DNA of 64,000 nt from Solimicrobium sp040544425 (GTDB taxonomy: Bacteria; Pseudomonadota; Gammaproteobacteria; Burkholderiales; Burkholderiaceae_D). The notes under the pieces were generated by a model. It did not search any database, was not told the DNA's origin, and saw nothing but the letters and a program-made list of their open reading frames with translations. This document shows, piece by piece, positions 52,128 through 62,429 of the stretch (within the stretch, counting starts at the first letter, position 1; every line of letters starts with the position of its first letter). Location of the stretch: contig JBEONO010000005.1 in assembly GCA_040544425.1 (NCBI GenBank), positions 62,001 to 126,000 on the forward strand, given 5' to 3'. The translations under genes were made by a program, and so were the position numbers.

Positions 52128-53618
52128 TTACAGAGCTGGTATTTTAGTTATGGCGACATGCTGCAATAAGTCCGACACGCTGGTTTGCATGGCCGCAGTA
52201 ATTGGTTCCGGATAGAGCCCCATCGCCAGCACCGCAATTGCCAGTACGCCCAGCATGAAAAATTCACGTGAACTTAAATCGGTCAGTTCGGCAACGTGTT
52301 TATTGTTGACCGCGCCAAAAATGACGCGTTTGACCATCCACAAGGAATACGCCGCACCGAAAATCAAGGCGGTTGCGGCAAGCAGACCGATCCAGAAATT
52401 GAATCTGACGGCACCCAGAATAACCATGAATTCTCCGACAAAGCCGGATGTGGCAGGCAGGCCGCAGTTCGCCATCGAGAACAGCAGGAACAAGGCCGCA
52501 AACTTCGGCATGGTGTTGACTACTCCTCCGTAATCAGCGATCTGACGGGTATGCATGCGGTCGTACAAAACGCCGATACACAGGAACATGGCGCCGGAAA
52601 CAAAGCCGTGAGAAATCATCTGCACCAGACCGCCCTGCACTGCCATGTCGTTGAACACGAAGAAGCCGAGCGTGACAAATCCCATATGCGCAATCGATGA
52701 GTAGGCGACCAGTTTCTTCATATCGGTCTGCACCAGCGCGACCAGTCCGATGTAAATCACGGCAATCAGAGACAGGGTAATCATCATTGGCGCCAGATAA
52801 TGACTGGCATCCGGGGCGATTGGCAAAGAGAAGCGCAGGAAACCATAAGCACCCAGTTTCAACATGATCGCCGCCAGCACCACTGAGCCGCCGGTTGGCG
52901 CTTCAACGTGAGCATCCGGCAACCAGGTGTGGACTGGCCACATCGGTACCTTGACGGCAAACGCCATCAGGAATGCCAGGAAGATAAAAATCTGCTGATG
53001 CAGGGTCAGTTTCAGATTGTGCCAGTCGAGAATACTGAAGCTGCCGGATGCGGTGTACAGATAAATAATCGCAACCAGCGTCAGCAGTGATCCGAGCAAG
53101 GTGTACAGGAAAAACTTGAACGAAGCGTAGACGCGATTAGCCCCGCCCCAGACACCGATGATGATGTACATCGGAATCAGTGTCGCTTCAAAGAAGACGT
53201 AGAACAGCAAGCCATCCAGCGCACAGAACACGCCGATCATCAAACCGGACAGGATCAGGAAGGCACCCATGTACTGGGCAACGCGTTTTTCAATCACCAC
53301 CCAGGCGGCGATCACGACAATGATGGTGATAAAGGCGGTCAGGATCACCAGCCACAATGCGATACCGTCGATACCCAGGAAGTAGTTGACGTTATAGCGC
53401 GAGATCCAGCTAAGCTGTTCAACGAATTGCATGCCGTGCGCAGCGTTGTCGAAATTACCGATCAAAGGCAGCGTCACTACAAAACTGGCAATTGCACCGA
53501 TCAGGGAAACAATGCGCACCAGGCCAGGGTTATCGTCCCGGCCGACTGCGATAACCAACACGCCGAATGCGATCGGAAGCCAGATCGCCAGACTTAATAA
53601 GATGGAAGTTGAATGCAT
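52128..53618 (-). CDS. nuoM: NADH-quinone oxidoreductase subunit M
   Basis: NuoM is the middle antiporter-like pump subunit. The 496-residue protein shows the conserved YFLGIDGIALWLVILTAF, FFEATLIPMYIIIG (the key Glu), FAVKVPMWPVHTWLPDAHVEAPT (the key Lys) and SSIAHMGFVTLGFF. It starts 14 nt after nuoL and ends 18 nt before nuoN. Confidence 0.97.
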   Translation of the reverse strand: MHSTSILLSLAIWLPIAFGVLVIAVGRDDNPGLVRIVSLIGAIASFVVTLPLIGNFDNAAHGMQFVEQLSWISRYNVNYFLGIDGIALWLVILTAFITIIVVIAAWVVIEKRVAQYMGAFLILSGLMIGVFCALDGLLFYVFFEATLIPMYIIIGVWGGANRVYASFKFFLYTLLGSLLTLVAIIYLYTASGSFSILDWHNLKLTLHQQIFIFLAFLMAFAVKVPMWPVHTWLPDAHVEAPTGGSVVLAAIMLKLGAYGFLRFSLPIAPDASHYLAPMMITLSLIAVIYIGLVALVQTDMKKLVAYSSIAHMGFVTLGFFVFNDMAVQGGLVQMISHGFVSGAMFLCIGVLYDRMHTRQIADYGGVVNTMPKFAALFLLFSMANCGLPATSGFVGEFMVILGAVRFNFWIGLLAATALIFGAAYSLWMVKRVIFGAVNNKHVAELTDLSSREFFMLGVLAIAVLAMGLYPEPITAAMQTSVSDLLQHVAITKIPAL

Positions 53619-53632
53619 AATTATTGGTCTTC

Positions 53633-55675
53633 TTATTTAGTAAATGGGTTCGGCATGAAATAGATCAGATAGCCCAACACACCAAGGATCATGACAAATG
53701 CATAGTGATAGATATAACCGGTCTGCACAGTGCGCATGGTTCTGGAAAACCAGGCAACGAATTTTGCGCTGCCATTGACGAGCAAGCCGTCGATCAAGTT
53801 TTTATCACCGACATTCCACAGGCCGCCGCCCAATAAACGGGCACCACCGGCAAACACCACCTCGTTGAATTTGTCCAGGTAGTACTTGTTGTCGAGCAGG
53901 TTGTAGATAACGCTGAAATTTTTCTTGATCGCAGTCGGGATCTCCGGTTTCACCATATAGAAGAAATAGGACAGGCCAACACCGGCAAGCGCTAACCAGA
54001 ACGGTACGGAGGTTAATGCAGCGATACCCATATTGAGAGCACCACCGGCGTGATGGAATTCTTCAGTCAGTTCTTTCATCGCTTCATGATGGTCGGCCAC
54101 GAAGATCACGTTGTTGAAGAAATCGCCATGCACCATGTAACCGATGGTCAGTCCGCCGATCAGCACCGAAGGAATCGCCAGCAGGATCAGCGGCAAGGTC
54201 ACAACCAATTGGGATTCATGCGGTTTTTGACCCGGTGCCAGACCATGGTGCTCATGATCGTCGTGAGCATCGTGAGCATGAGCGTGGTCATGTGCATGTC
54301 CAAAATTTTCTTTGCCGTGGAACACCAGGAAGTACATACGGAATGAATAGAACGCGGTCACGAACACACCCGCCAGCACAGCGAAGTAAGCGAAATCGGA
54401 GCCCATCAAATGACTGGCTTTGACCGCCTCGATGATGCTGTCTTTGGAGTAAAACCCGGAGAAGAACGGTGTGCCGATCAGTGCCAGCGAACCGACCAGG
54501 GAAGTGATCCAGGTAATCGGCATATATTTACGCAAGCCACCCATATTGCGAATGTCCTGATCATGGTGCATGCCGATGATCACGGAACCGGCAGCCAGGA
54601 ACAGCAGCGCCTTGAAGAATGCATGAGTCATCAAGTGGAATACCGCCACTGAGTAAGCCGAAGCACCGAGCGCCACGGTCATGTAACCCAGTTGCGACAG
54701 AGTCGAATAAGCCACGACACGTTTGATATCGGTTTGGATGATGCCCATGAAGCCCATGAACAAGGCGGTGATCGCGCCGATGATCATCACGAACGACAAG
54801 GCGGTATCCGACATTTCAAACAAGGGCGACATCCGTGCCACCATAAAAATACCGGCGGTCACCATGGTTGCCGCGTGGATCAGCGCAGAAATCGGCGTTG
54901 GACCTTCCATCGAATCCGGCAGCCAGACGTGCAGCGGAAACTGTGCCGACTTGCCCATTGCGCCAATAAACAGACAGATACAGGAAACGGTAACCAGCAT
55001 GCAGTTGGTACCGGACATCATCTGAACCAGGATTTCCTTGCGCGCAAATACTTCGCTGTAATTCATGCTGTTGGTAAAAGCGACCAGCAAACCGATACCC
55101 AGGATAAAACCAAAGTCACCGACACGATTGACCAGAAAGGCTTTCATGTTTGCAAAAATGGCGGTCGGCTTGGTGTACCAGAATCCGATCAGCAAATACG
55201 ATACCAGTCCGACCGCTTCCCAACCGAAGAACAGTTGCAGGAAGTTGTTGCTCATGACCAGCATCAGCATTGAAAACGTGAACAGAGAGATGTAGGCGAA
55301 GAAGCGGTTGTAACCTTCATCTTCTTCCATATAACCAATCGTGTAGATATGCACCATCAGCGACACAAAGGTCACCACGCACATCATCATCGCCGACAGA
55401 CTGTCAATCTGGAAGCCGACTTCCAGCTTCAGGCCTGCCACATTCATCCATTGATAGATAGTGCCATTAAATGTTGCGCCATCCATGACCTGCATCAGAA
55501 TGGAAAACGAAATCACCATGGCGATAAACACGCCGAGTATGGTTACGGTATGCGAAGTCTTGCGACCAACTACATTGCCAAAAAATTTGGTGCCGAACAG
55601 GCCCGCTATCAAGGAGCCAGCCAGCGGAGCCAGCGGCACGGCTAATAGTAAAGATGGATTCAGTTGCCCTGACAT
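53633..55675 (-). CDS. nuoL: NADH-quinone oxidoreductase subunit L
   Basis: NuoL is the distal antiporter-like pump subunit, with the long lateral helix at its C-terminus. The 680-residue protein has the N-terminal domain, the core motifs FFGWEAVGLVSYLLIGFWY and SAQFPLHVWLPDSMEGPTPISALIHAATMV, and a C-terminal extension ending SRTMRTVQTGYIYHYAFVMI. A His/Asp-rich loop (GHAHDHAHAHDAHDDHEHHG, near residue 460) is unusual, probably metal-binding or surface-exposed. It overlaps nothing and sits 3 nt after nuoK. Confidence 0.97.
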   Translation of the reverse strand: MSGQLNPSLLLAVPLAPLAGSLIAGLFGTKFFGNVVGRKTSHTVTILGVFIAMVISFSILMQVMDGATFNGTIYQWMNVAGLKLEVGFQIDSLSAMMMCVVTFVSLMVHIYTIGYMEEDEGYNRFFAYISLFTFSMLMLVMSNNFLQLFFGWEAVGLVSYLLIGFWYTKPTAIFANMKAFLVNRVGDFGFILGIGLLVAFTNSMNYSEVFARKEILVQMMSGTNCMLVTVSCICLFIGAMGKSAQFPLHVWLPDSMEGPTPISALIHAATMVTAGIFMVARMSPLFEMSDTALSFVMIIGAITALFMGFMGIIQTDIKRVVAYSTLSQLGYMTVALGASAYSVAVFHLMTHAFFKALLFLAAGSVIIGMHHDQDIRNMGGLRKYMPITWITSLVGSLALIGTPFFSGFYSKDSIIEAVKASHLMGSDFAYFAVLAGVFVTAFYSFRMYFLVFHGKENFGHAHDHAHAHDAHDDHEHHGLAPGQKPHESQLVVTLPLILLAIPSVLIGGLTIGYMVHGDFFNNVIFVADHHEAMKELTEEFHHAGGALNMGIAALTSVPFWLALAGVGLSYFFYMVKPEIPTAIKKNFSVIYNLLDNKYYLDKFNEVVFAGGARLLGGGLWNVGDKNLIDGLLVNGSAKFVAWFSRTMRTVQTGYIYHYAFVMILGVLGYLIYFMPNPFTK

Positions 55676-55678
55676 GAG

Positions 55679-55990
55679 TTATCCTTTGAGCGTATCAAGG
55701 TCTTCGACATTGATGGTATCTAAATTGCGGAACATCACTACCAGAATGGCCAGTCCGATTGCGGACTCGGCAGCAGCCACGGTCAAGATGAAGAAAACAA
55801 ACACTTGCCCGGCGTAGTCGCCCAGGTAATGCGAAAAAGCGATGAAATTCATGTTCACGGCCAACAGCATCAATTCGATTGCCATCAACAGCACGATGAT
55901 ATTTTTACGATTCAGAAAAATGCCGATCACGGAAATCGCAAAAAGAATCGCGCCCAGAATCAGATAGTGGGTGAGAGTCAGAACGAACAT
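55679..55990 (-). CDS. nuoK: NADH-quinone oxidoreductase subunit K
   Basis: NuoK is a three-helix subunit carrying the two membrane Glu of the proton path. The 103-residue product shows AISVIGIFLNRKNIIVLLMAIELMLLAVNMNF (key Glu in MAIELM) and FILTVAAAESAIGLAILV (second Glu in AAAES). Standard length, directly after nuoJ, whose stop it shares a base with. Confidence 0.97.
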   Translation of the reverse strand: MFVLTLTHYLILGAILFAISVIGIFLNRKNIIVLLMAIELMLLAVNMNFIAFSHYLGDYAGQVFVFFILTVAAAESAIGLAILVVMFRNLDTINVEDLDTLKG

Positions 55991-56628
55991 TATTTGCTCT
56001 CCTGTTTGGTTTCGCCGGACTTGGCTTCCGGACGTTTTTCCGCCTGCATCTTCACGATACGCAAACGATCTTTGCTTTGTACTTTGATGGCGATAGAAGG
56101 ATCCAGATGTTTGGTGTCCTTGCGTTTGCGCAGCGTCAGCGCGACTGCCGCGACAATCCCCAGCAACAAAATGGCTGCGGCAACTTCGAATGCATAAGTG
56201 TAGTGGGTGAAGATGAGTACACCGAGCGCCTTGGTATTGCCACCGTCTTCAATTTTGACTGGAATGCTGTTTGCCACCGGACTCCAGAAACCGCGCAGCA
56301 ATACCATCGCCATTTCGAGCACGATTACCACGCCGACAATCGCAGCCAAGGGAAAATGGCTCCAGAAACCGTGGCGGATTTTGTCAAGATCAATGTCGAG
56401 CATCATCACCACAAACAGGAACAGCACCATCACCGCGCCGACGTAGACCAGCACCAGCACGATGGCCAGAAATTCCGCCTGCAATGACATCCACAGTGCG
56501 GCGGCATTAAAAAATGCCAGCACCAGAAACAGGGCCGCATGGACCGGGTTCTTGGCGGTGACGACGCGAAACGCAGCGGCAATTAAAATCGCTGAGAATA
56601 CGTAAAAAAGGACAGAGGTAAATTCCAT
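55990..56628 (-). CDS. nuoJ: NADH-quinone oxidoreductase subunit J
   Basis: NuoJ is a five-helix membrane subunit at the hinge of complex I. The product has FRVVTAKNPVHAALFLVLAFFNAAALWM, LVYVGAVMVLFLFVVMMLDI (the conserved Y-x-GA-x-V motif) and a charged C-terminal tail with KVQSKDRLRIVKMQ. I chose the ATG at 56628 (MEFTSVLFYVF); a GTG 9 nt earlier is less likely. It is 20 nt after nuoI. Confidence 0.96.
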   Translation of the reverse strand: MEFTSVLFYVFSAILIAAAFRVVTAKNPVHAALFLVLAFFNAAALWMSLQAEFLAIVLVLVYVGAVMVLFLFVVMMLDIDLDKIRHGFWSHFPLAAIVGVVIVLEMAMVLLRGFWSPVANSIPVKIEDGGNTKALGVLIFTHYTYAFEVAAAILLLGIVAAVALTLRKRKDTKHLDPSIAIKVQSKDRLRIVKMQAEKRPEAKSGETKQESK

Positions 56629-56647
56629 TATTCGCACTTATTCCAGG

Positions 56648-57136
56648 TTATCGGTATGCGGCATCTTGAGCGCGTGCCGCGGCAATTTCCGGTTCATATT
56701 TATTGCCTACTGCCAGCAACATCTCTTTGGTGAAATACAGGTCACCACGTTTTTCACCGTGATATTCCAGGACGTGAGTTTCGACGATCGAATCCACAGG
56801 ACAGGATTCCTCGCAAAAGCCGCAGAAAATACATTTGGTCAAATCAATGTCGTAGCGCGTAGTACGACGGCTGCCGTCCGCGCGCTGTTCTGATTCGATC
56901 GTGATCGCCATGGCCGGACAGACTGCTTCGCACAGTTTGCAGGCGATACAGCGCTCTTCGCCGTTAGGGTAGCTGCGCAAGGCGTGCAGACCGCGGAAGC
57001 GTGGCGACATCGGGGTTTTTTCTTCGGGGAACTGCACGGTAACCTTGCGTGCAAACATATAGCGGCCGGTGAGCGCCATTCCCTTAATCATCTCTAACAG
57101 CATAAAGCTGGAGAAAAATTCTTTAATTGCTTGCAT
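56648..57136 (-). CDS. nuoI: NADH-quinone oxidoreductase subunit I
   Basis: NuoI carries clusters N6a and N6b that pass electrons to quinone. The 162-residue protein has two full ferredoxin motifs, CIACKLCEAVCP and CIFCGFCEESCP, each Cx2Cx2Cx3CP. The N-terminal amphipathic helix (IKEFFSSFMLLEMIKGMALTG) docks on the membrane arm. It lies between nuoH and nuoJ as usual. Confidence 0.98.
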   Translation of the reverse strand: MQAIKEFFSSFMLLEMIKGMALTGRYMFARKVTVQFPEEKTPMSPRFRGLHALRSYPNGEERCIACKLCEAVCPAMAITIESEQRADGSRRTTRYDIDLTKCIFCGFCEESCPVDSIVETHVLEYHGEKRGDLYFTKEMLLAVGNKYEPEIAAARAQDAAYR

Positions 57137-57157
57137 GATCGTAAATCCTCAGTTGAC

Positions 57158-58228
57158 CTATTTCCAAATATTCCATGGGGACTGCATCCAGGCCGCGACA
57201 AATACCAGATACACCAAAGTCAGCGGTATAAATACCTTCCAACCCAAACGCATAATCTGGTCGAAGCGATAGCGCGGGAATGAAGCACGCGCCCAGATGA
57301 ACATCGAGACCACGACAAAAGTTTTGACGCCTAACCAGATCCAGCCGGGGATAAAGCCCAGGAAGGCAAATGGTGCTGCCCAGCCGCCCAGGAACATCAG
57401 CGAGGCCATGGCGGAAATTAAAATCATGTTGGCGTATTCAGCCAGGAAGAACATCGCGAAGGACATACCCGAATATTCCACCATATGACCGGCAACGATT
57501 TCCGATTCACCCTCGACCACGTCAAACGGGTGACGGTTGGTTTCGGCGATGCCGGAAATCACATACACGACAAACATCGGCAACAGCGGCAGCCAGTTCC
57601 AGGACAGGAAATTGATACCCATATCGAAGAACATCCCCTTGCTTTGACCCATCACGATATCAGTCATATTCAGGCTGCCGGATACCAGCAATACGATCAC
57701 CAGCACGAAGCCCATTGCAATTTCATACGACACCATCTGTGCCGAGGCGCGCATCGCACCGAGAAACGCGTACTTGGAATTGGAGGCCCATCCGGCGATG
57801 ATCACGCCGTACACTTCCATGGAAGTGATTGCCATCATCAGCAACAGGCCGGCGTTGACATTGGCCAGCACCACGTCCGGACCAAACGGCACGACGGCCC
57901 AGGCAGCCAGCGCCGGCATGATGGTCATGATCGGCGCAATCACAAACAAGGCTTTATTGGCACGGGTCGGAATAACGATTTCTTTGAGCAGCAGCTTCAA
58001 GGCATCAGCAACAGGTTGCAGCAAACCGGCAGGACCAACCCGGTTCGGGCCCAGACGCACGTGCATCCAGCCGATCATTTTACGTTCCCATAAAGTCAGG
58101 TAAGCCACCAGACCCATCACCGGCAAGGTAATGCAAATGATTTTGATCAGCGTGTAAACCGTGGTCCAGATATCCGGCCAATAGCTGCCAAACAGTCCGC
58201 CAAAGTAAGTATTCAACGTGTCCAACAT
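57158..58228 (-). CDS. nuoH: NADH-quinone oxidoreductase subunit H
   Basis: NuoH anchors the quinone site in the membrane. The 356-residue protein has eight hydrophobic helices, the signature ERKMIGWMHVRLGPNRVGPAGLLQPVADALKLLLKE and the segment GIAETNRHPFDVVEGESEIVAG (compressed: NRHPFD and EGESEIVAG). It is first-base-adjacent to the nuoG stop (58228). Confidence 0.98.
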   Translation of the reverse strand: MLDTLNTYFGGLFGSYWPDIWTTVYTLIKIICITLPVMGLVAYLTLWERKMIGWMHVRLGPNRVGPAGLLQPVADALKLLLKEIVIPTRANKALFVIAPIMTIMPALAAWAVVPFGPDVVLANVNAGLLLMMAITSMEVYGVIIAGWASNSKYAFLGAMRASAQMVSYEIAMGFVLVIVLLVSGSLNMTDIVMGQSKGMFFDMGINFLSWNWLPLLPMFVVYVISGIAETNRHPFDVVEGESEIVAGHMVEYSGMSFAMFFLAEYANMILISAMASLMFLGGWAAPFAFLGFIPGWIWLGVKTFVVVSMFIWARASFPRYRFDQIMRLGWKVFIPLTLVYLVFVAAWMQSPWNIWK

Positions 58229-60543
58229 TACGCACGCTCCACAGTAAGAGTTCCGAACATGGCGCCCAGTGCGGCAGTGGCAGGGTGTCCTGCAGCGATA
58301 CGCACCACGTTAGCTGGCAATCCTTTGTCTGCTGAAGCTGGCAACAACACGCTTTGGCCGTTGTGGCTCACCTTGACGATATCGCCATTGACCAGACCCA
58401 GGGATGCGAACTGTTGTGTCGTGAGCCAGGCGCGCGGCGGTCTGGCGTCAGCAGTTTCCTGCAATGCTGCCGAGTGGCGCGCCAGCACGTCAGTACTGTA
58501 GATGCCCACGTTGGCAACCCGTTCGACGCCGCTGGTTTTGCCGGCCAACATCGAATCGGACAGCGTGAGTTTGATTGAATTATTCAAACGCGCAGACACG
58601 TCGGTTTGCTTGTCCAGCACTTCATCACGCACTGATTCGGATGTTTCGTATTCAAAACCGGACAGGCCCAATAAATTCCCTAACACACGCAATACTTTCC
58701 ATGCCGGACGGGTTTCACCCAAGGGCTTGACTGCGCCATTAAAACTTTGCGCGCGACCTTCGCAGTTGACAAAGGTGCCGGAGGTTTCGGTGAATGGCGC
58801 GATTGGCAGCAAGACATCGGCATATTCCAGGCCCTGTTTGAACGCTGACATGACGATGACCATCTCTGCGCTGTGCAGGGCTGCAGCACCGGCAGCGCTG
58901 TCGAGCACCGGATCGGCGTTTAACAACACATACGCCTTGCGCGCCTCGGTCAGCATCTGTTCGGCGCTTAATCCGTCTTTGCCTGGCAGGGCATTCGCGA
59001 CATAGCCACCCACCGTATTGGCGGCTTCAGTCAGATAACCAAATTTGATCCCAGCCTGCTCGGCAATCCACTGCACTGCGGCCTGAATTTTCGAGGCATC
59101 GGCGTGATAGGTCACGGCATTACCAAGCATGATGGCGTTCTGTTCACCAGCCAACAGGTCAGCGGCGATCTTGCGCGCCTGGTCGGAGACTGCCGCCGCT
59201 TTCACCGGAGCGGCAATGCCCTTGGTTTCGGCAACAGCATTCATAATTTCAACGACTGCTGACAACCAGCCTGACGGAGCGCAAATCAGTTTGTTTGCGA
59301 TTGGCATCAACAACTCGTCGTCACTGGCGTGCAGTATCGAGATCCGGCTGCCACCTTTGACTGAATGACGCAAACGCGCAGCCAGCAAAGGATGGTCTTT
59401 ACGCAGGAAGGAACCGACTACCAGCACATTTTTCAATTCTGCAAACTCGGCGATCGACATGCCCAGCCAAGGTTTAAAGTTGTCATGCTGCGTGGCATCC
59501 GTTGCGCGCAGGCGGAAATCAATATTCTCCGAACCGATACCGCGTATCACTTTTTGCAGCAGACTTAATTCTTCCAATGTGGAATGCGCCGTAGCCAATG
59601 CGCCGATCGATGCAGCACCATGTTCATGCTTGATGTTTTTCAAACCATGCGCGACGTATTCCAGAGCGGTTTGCCAATCGGTTTCGGCCCATTGGCCGCC
59701 CTGCTTGATCATTGGTTTGGTCAGGCGTTGATCGCTGTTGAGGGCTTCATAAGAGAAACGGTCTTTGTCGCTGATCCAGCATTCGTTAATGGCTTCGTTT
59801 TCCAATGGCAAAACGCGCATGACTTTATTATTTTTAACCTGCACGACCAGATTGCTGCCAAGGCCGTCGTGCGGGCTGATCGATTTGCGACGCGACAATT
59901 CCCAGGTTCGTGCCGAGTAACGGAAAGGTTTGGACGTCAAAGCACCAACCGGGCAGATGTCAATCATATTGCCGGACAGCTCAGAATCAACGGTCTTGCC
60001 AACGAAGGTGGTGATTTCCGAATGTTCGCCGCGACCCAGCATGCCCAATTCCATCACGCCGGCAATTTCCTGGCCGAAGCGCACACAACGGGTACATTGA
60101 ATACAGCGGCTCATTTCTTCCATCGAAATCAATGGACCGGCCTGCTTGTGAAATACCACACGCTTTTCTTCTTCGTAGCGTGAACTTGACTTGCCGTAAC
60201 CGACCGCCAGATCCTGCAACTGACACTCGCCACCCTGATCGCAGATTGGGCAATCCAGCGGGTGATTGATCAGCAAAAATTCCATGACTTCTTTTTGTGC
60301 CTTGACCGCTTTGTCACTCTTGGAGCGTACGATCATCCCTGCCGTGACCGGGGTCGCACAGGCTGGCAAAGGTTTCGGTGCTTTTTCCACCTCGACCAGA
60401 CACATACGGCAATTGGCCGCAATCGACAATTTTTTGTGATAGCAAAAATGCGGGATGTACGTGCCCAATTTATTGGCTGCGTCCATCACCATACTGCCTG
60501 GCGGTACTTCTACTTTTACGCCGTCAATTTCAATTTCAACCAT
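58228..60543 (-). CDS. nuoG: NADH-quinone oxidoreductase subunit G
   Basis: NuoG is the large iron-sulfur subunit of the NADH arm. The 771-residue protein has the N-terminal [2Fe-2S] Cys pattern (CYHKKLSIAANCRMC ... CATPV), the [4Fe-4S] motif CPICDQGGECQLQD with His ligand nearby, CIQCTRCVRFGQEIAG and DICPVGALTSKPF, followed by a molybdopterin-oxidoreductase-like domain (about 220-770) that lacks a cofactor role in this family. Its start is 52 nt after the nuoF stop. Confidence 0.97.
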   Translation of the reverse strand: MVEIEIDGVKVEVPPGSMVMDAANKLGTYIPHFCYHKKLSIAANCRMCLVEVEKAPKPLPACATPVTAGMIVRSKSDKAVKAQKEVMEFLLINHPLDCPICDQGGECQLQDLAVGYGKSSSRYEEEKRVVFHKQAGPLISMEEMSRCIQCTRCVRFGQEIAGVMELGMLGRGEHSEITTFVGKTVDSELSGNMIDICPVGALTSKPFRYSARTWELSRRKSISPHDGLGSNLVVQVKNNKVMRVLPLENEAINECWISDKDRFSYEALNSDQRLTKPMIKQGGQWAETDWQTALEYVAHGLKNIKHEHGAASIGALATAHSTLEELSLLQKVIRGIGSENIDFRLRATDATQHDNFKPWLGMSIAEFAELKNVLVVGSFLRKDHPLLAARLRHSVKGGSRISILHASDDELLMPIANKLICAPSGWLSAVVEIMNAVAETKGIAAPVKAAAVSDQARKIAADLLAGEQNAIMLGNAVTYHADASKIQAAVQWIAEQAGIKFGYLTEAANTVGGYVANALPGKDGLSAEQMLTEARKAYVLLNADPVLDSAAGAAALHSAEMVIVMSAFKQGLEYADVLLPIAPFTETSGTFVNCEGRAQSFNGAVKPLGETRPAWKVLRVLGNLLGLSGFEYETSESVRDEVLDKQTDVSARLNNSIKLTLSDSMLAGKTSGVERVANVGIYSTDVLARHSAALQETADARPPRAWLTTQQFASLGLVNGDIVKVSHNGQSVLLPASADKGLPANVVRIAAGHPATAALGAMFGTLTVERA

Positions 60544-60595
60544 AGTATTCTCTGGCCTATTGTTAATCTGTTAGCCGCTCTTTTAGGTCAATCGC

Positions 60596-61891
60596 CTAAA
60601 GGTAAGTCGGTACCAAGCAATGCTTATGCTCGATGTGATATTCAAACTCTTCCCGGAAATTCTTGATCATGGCGCGCACCGGCATGGCAGCTGCATCACC
60701 CAGGGCGCAGATGGTGCGCCCCTGAATACCGTCTGCCACACTGTTCAATAAATCCAGATCATCCGGACGGCCTTTGCCATGCTCGATACGATGCACCATG
60801 CGATACAACCAACCGGTACCTTCACGGCATGGTGTACATTGACCGCAGGATTCTTCGTAATAGAAATACGATAAGCGCAACAGTGATTTGACCATGCAGC
60901 GCGTCTCGTCCATCACGATGACTGCGCCGGAGCCCAGCATCGAGCCGGCTTTGGCGATCGAGTCGTAATCCATATCGGTCGCCATCATGACTTCACCTGT
61001 CAACACAGGCATTGATGAACCGCCAGGAATTACCGCTTTGATCTTTTTGCCGTCACGCATCCCGCCAGCCAATTCCAGCAAGGTGGCAAACGGTGTGCCC
61101 ATTGGCACTTCATAATTGCCTGGTTTGGCAACGTCGCCCGACATCGAGAAAATCTTGGTGCCGCCGTTGTTCGGTTTGCCCAGTGCTGCGTACGCTTCGC
61201 CGCCCATATTCATGACAAAGGGAACCGCTGCAAATGTTTCGGTGTTGTTGATGGTCGTTGGTTTGCCATACAAACCAAAACTGGCCGGGAATGGTGGCTT
61301 GAAACGCGGCTGACCTTTTTTGCCTTCCAGCGATTCCAGCAAAGCTGTTTCTTCGCCGCAGATATACGCACCATAACCGTGGAACGCGTGCAGTTGAAAG
61401 TTGAAGGCGGTGCCGAAAATATTATTACCCAACATACCGGCAGCGCGGGCCTGCTCCAAGGCTTCTTCGAAGCGGTCGTAATCGGCAAAAATTTCGCCGT
61501 GGATGTAGTTGTAGCCAACGGTAATGCCCATGGCATATGCACCGATCGCCATACCTTCAATCAAGGCATGCGGATTGTAGCGAATAATGTCGCGATCTTT
61601 AAATGTGCCCGGTTCGCCTTCGTCGGAATTACAGACCAGATATTTTTGGCCAGGAAATTGACGCGGCATAAAGCTCCACTTCAATCCGGTCGGAAAGCCT
61701 GCACCGCCGCGACCGCGCAGTGACGATGCTTTCAATTCCGCAATGACCTGTTCAGGTGTGATGCCTTCGGTCAGAATCCGTTTCAACGCGCTGTAACCGC
61801 CGCGCTTGACGTACTCTTCCAGGCCCCAATTCTTGCCATCGAGGCCAGCCAGGATTAATGGCTTGATGTGTCTTGTATGCAGACTGGTCAT
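60596..61891 (-). CDS. nuoF: NADH-quinone oxidoreductase subunit F
   Basis: NuoF binds NADH, FMN and cluster N3. The 431-residue protein shows the NADH/FMN site GRGGAGFPTGLKWSFMP, the acidic NSDEGEPGTFKDRDI loop, and the [4Fe-4S] motif ESCGQCTPCREGTGW with the later Cys in TICALGDAAAMP. It overlaps nuoE by 4 nt (ATGA). Confidence 0.98.
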   Translation of the reverse strand: MTSLHTRHIKPLILAGLDGKNWGLEEYVKRGGYSALKRILTEGITPEQVIAELKASSLRGRGGAGFPTGLKWSFMPRQFPGQKYLVCNSDEGEPGTFKDRDIIRYNPHALIEGMAIGAYAMGITVGYNYIHGEIFADYDRFEEALEQARAAGMLGNNIFGTAFNFQLHAFHGYGAYICGEETALLESLEGKKGQPRFKPPFPASFGLYGKPTTINNTETFAAVPFVMNMGGEAYAALGKPNNGGTKIFSMSGDVAKPGNYEVPMGTPFATLLELAGGMRDGKKIKAVIPGGSSMPVLTGEVMMATDMDYDSIAKAGSMLGSGAVIVMDETRCMVKSLLRLSYFYYEESCGQCTPCREGTGWLYRMVHRIEHGKGRPDDLDLLNSVADGIQGRTICALGDAAAMPVRAMIKNFREEFEYHIEHKHCLVPTYL

Positions 61892-62391
61892 TTGTGCGCA
61901 CCTTCAGCGGGAGTGGATTTCAATTCATCAACCAGCGCGTCAATTTTTTGATCCGACATGAGACTGCACATGCGCTTGTTATTCACCAACATCACCGGCG
62001 CGTCGCCGCAGGCTCCCATACATTCGCCCTCGACCAGGGTAAATTTATGATCGGCACTGGTTTCCTTGTAGTCGATACCCAGTTTCTGCTTCAGATAGTG
62101 TGCGGCTTTTTCTCCGCCTGACAAGGCACACGGCAGATTGGTGCACACCGAGATCTTGAACTGACCGACCGGCTCGGTGTTATACATGTTGTAAAACGTC
62201 GCCACTTCCTGGACCGCCACGGCTGGCATGCGCAGATAATCCGCCACTTCCTGCATCAATTCAGGTGACAGCCAACTCAGTTGATCCTGAGCGATAGCCA
62301 GTGCCGCCATCACGGCAGACTGTCTTTGCTCATCGGGAAACTTGGCGATTTCGCGATCTATTTTTTTGTATGATTGCTCTGATAACAGCAT
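61888..62391 (-). CDS. nuoE: NADH-quinone oxidoreductase subunit E
   Basis: NuoE carries the [2Fe-2S] cluster N1a. The 167-residue protein has the thioredoxin-like ligand pattern CTNLPC and ECMGACGDAPVMLVN. The N-terminal helical part contains ALAIAQDQLSWLSPELMQEVADYL, typical of the family. It lies 38 nt after nuoD. Confidence 0.97.
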   Translation of the reverse strand: MLLSEQSYKKIDREIAKFPDEQRQSAVMAALAIAQDQLSWLSPELMQEVADYLRMPAVAVQEVATFYNMYNTEPVGQFKISVCTNLPCALSGGEKAAHYLKQKLGIDYKETSADHKFTLVEGECMGACGDAPVMLVNNKRMCSLMSDQKIDALVDELKSTPAEGAHK

Positions 62392-62429
62392 AAATTTAAC
62401 CTTAAGTATTGACTGGTCCGACTCAAAAA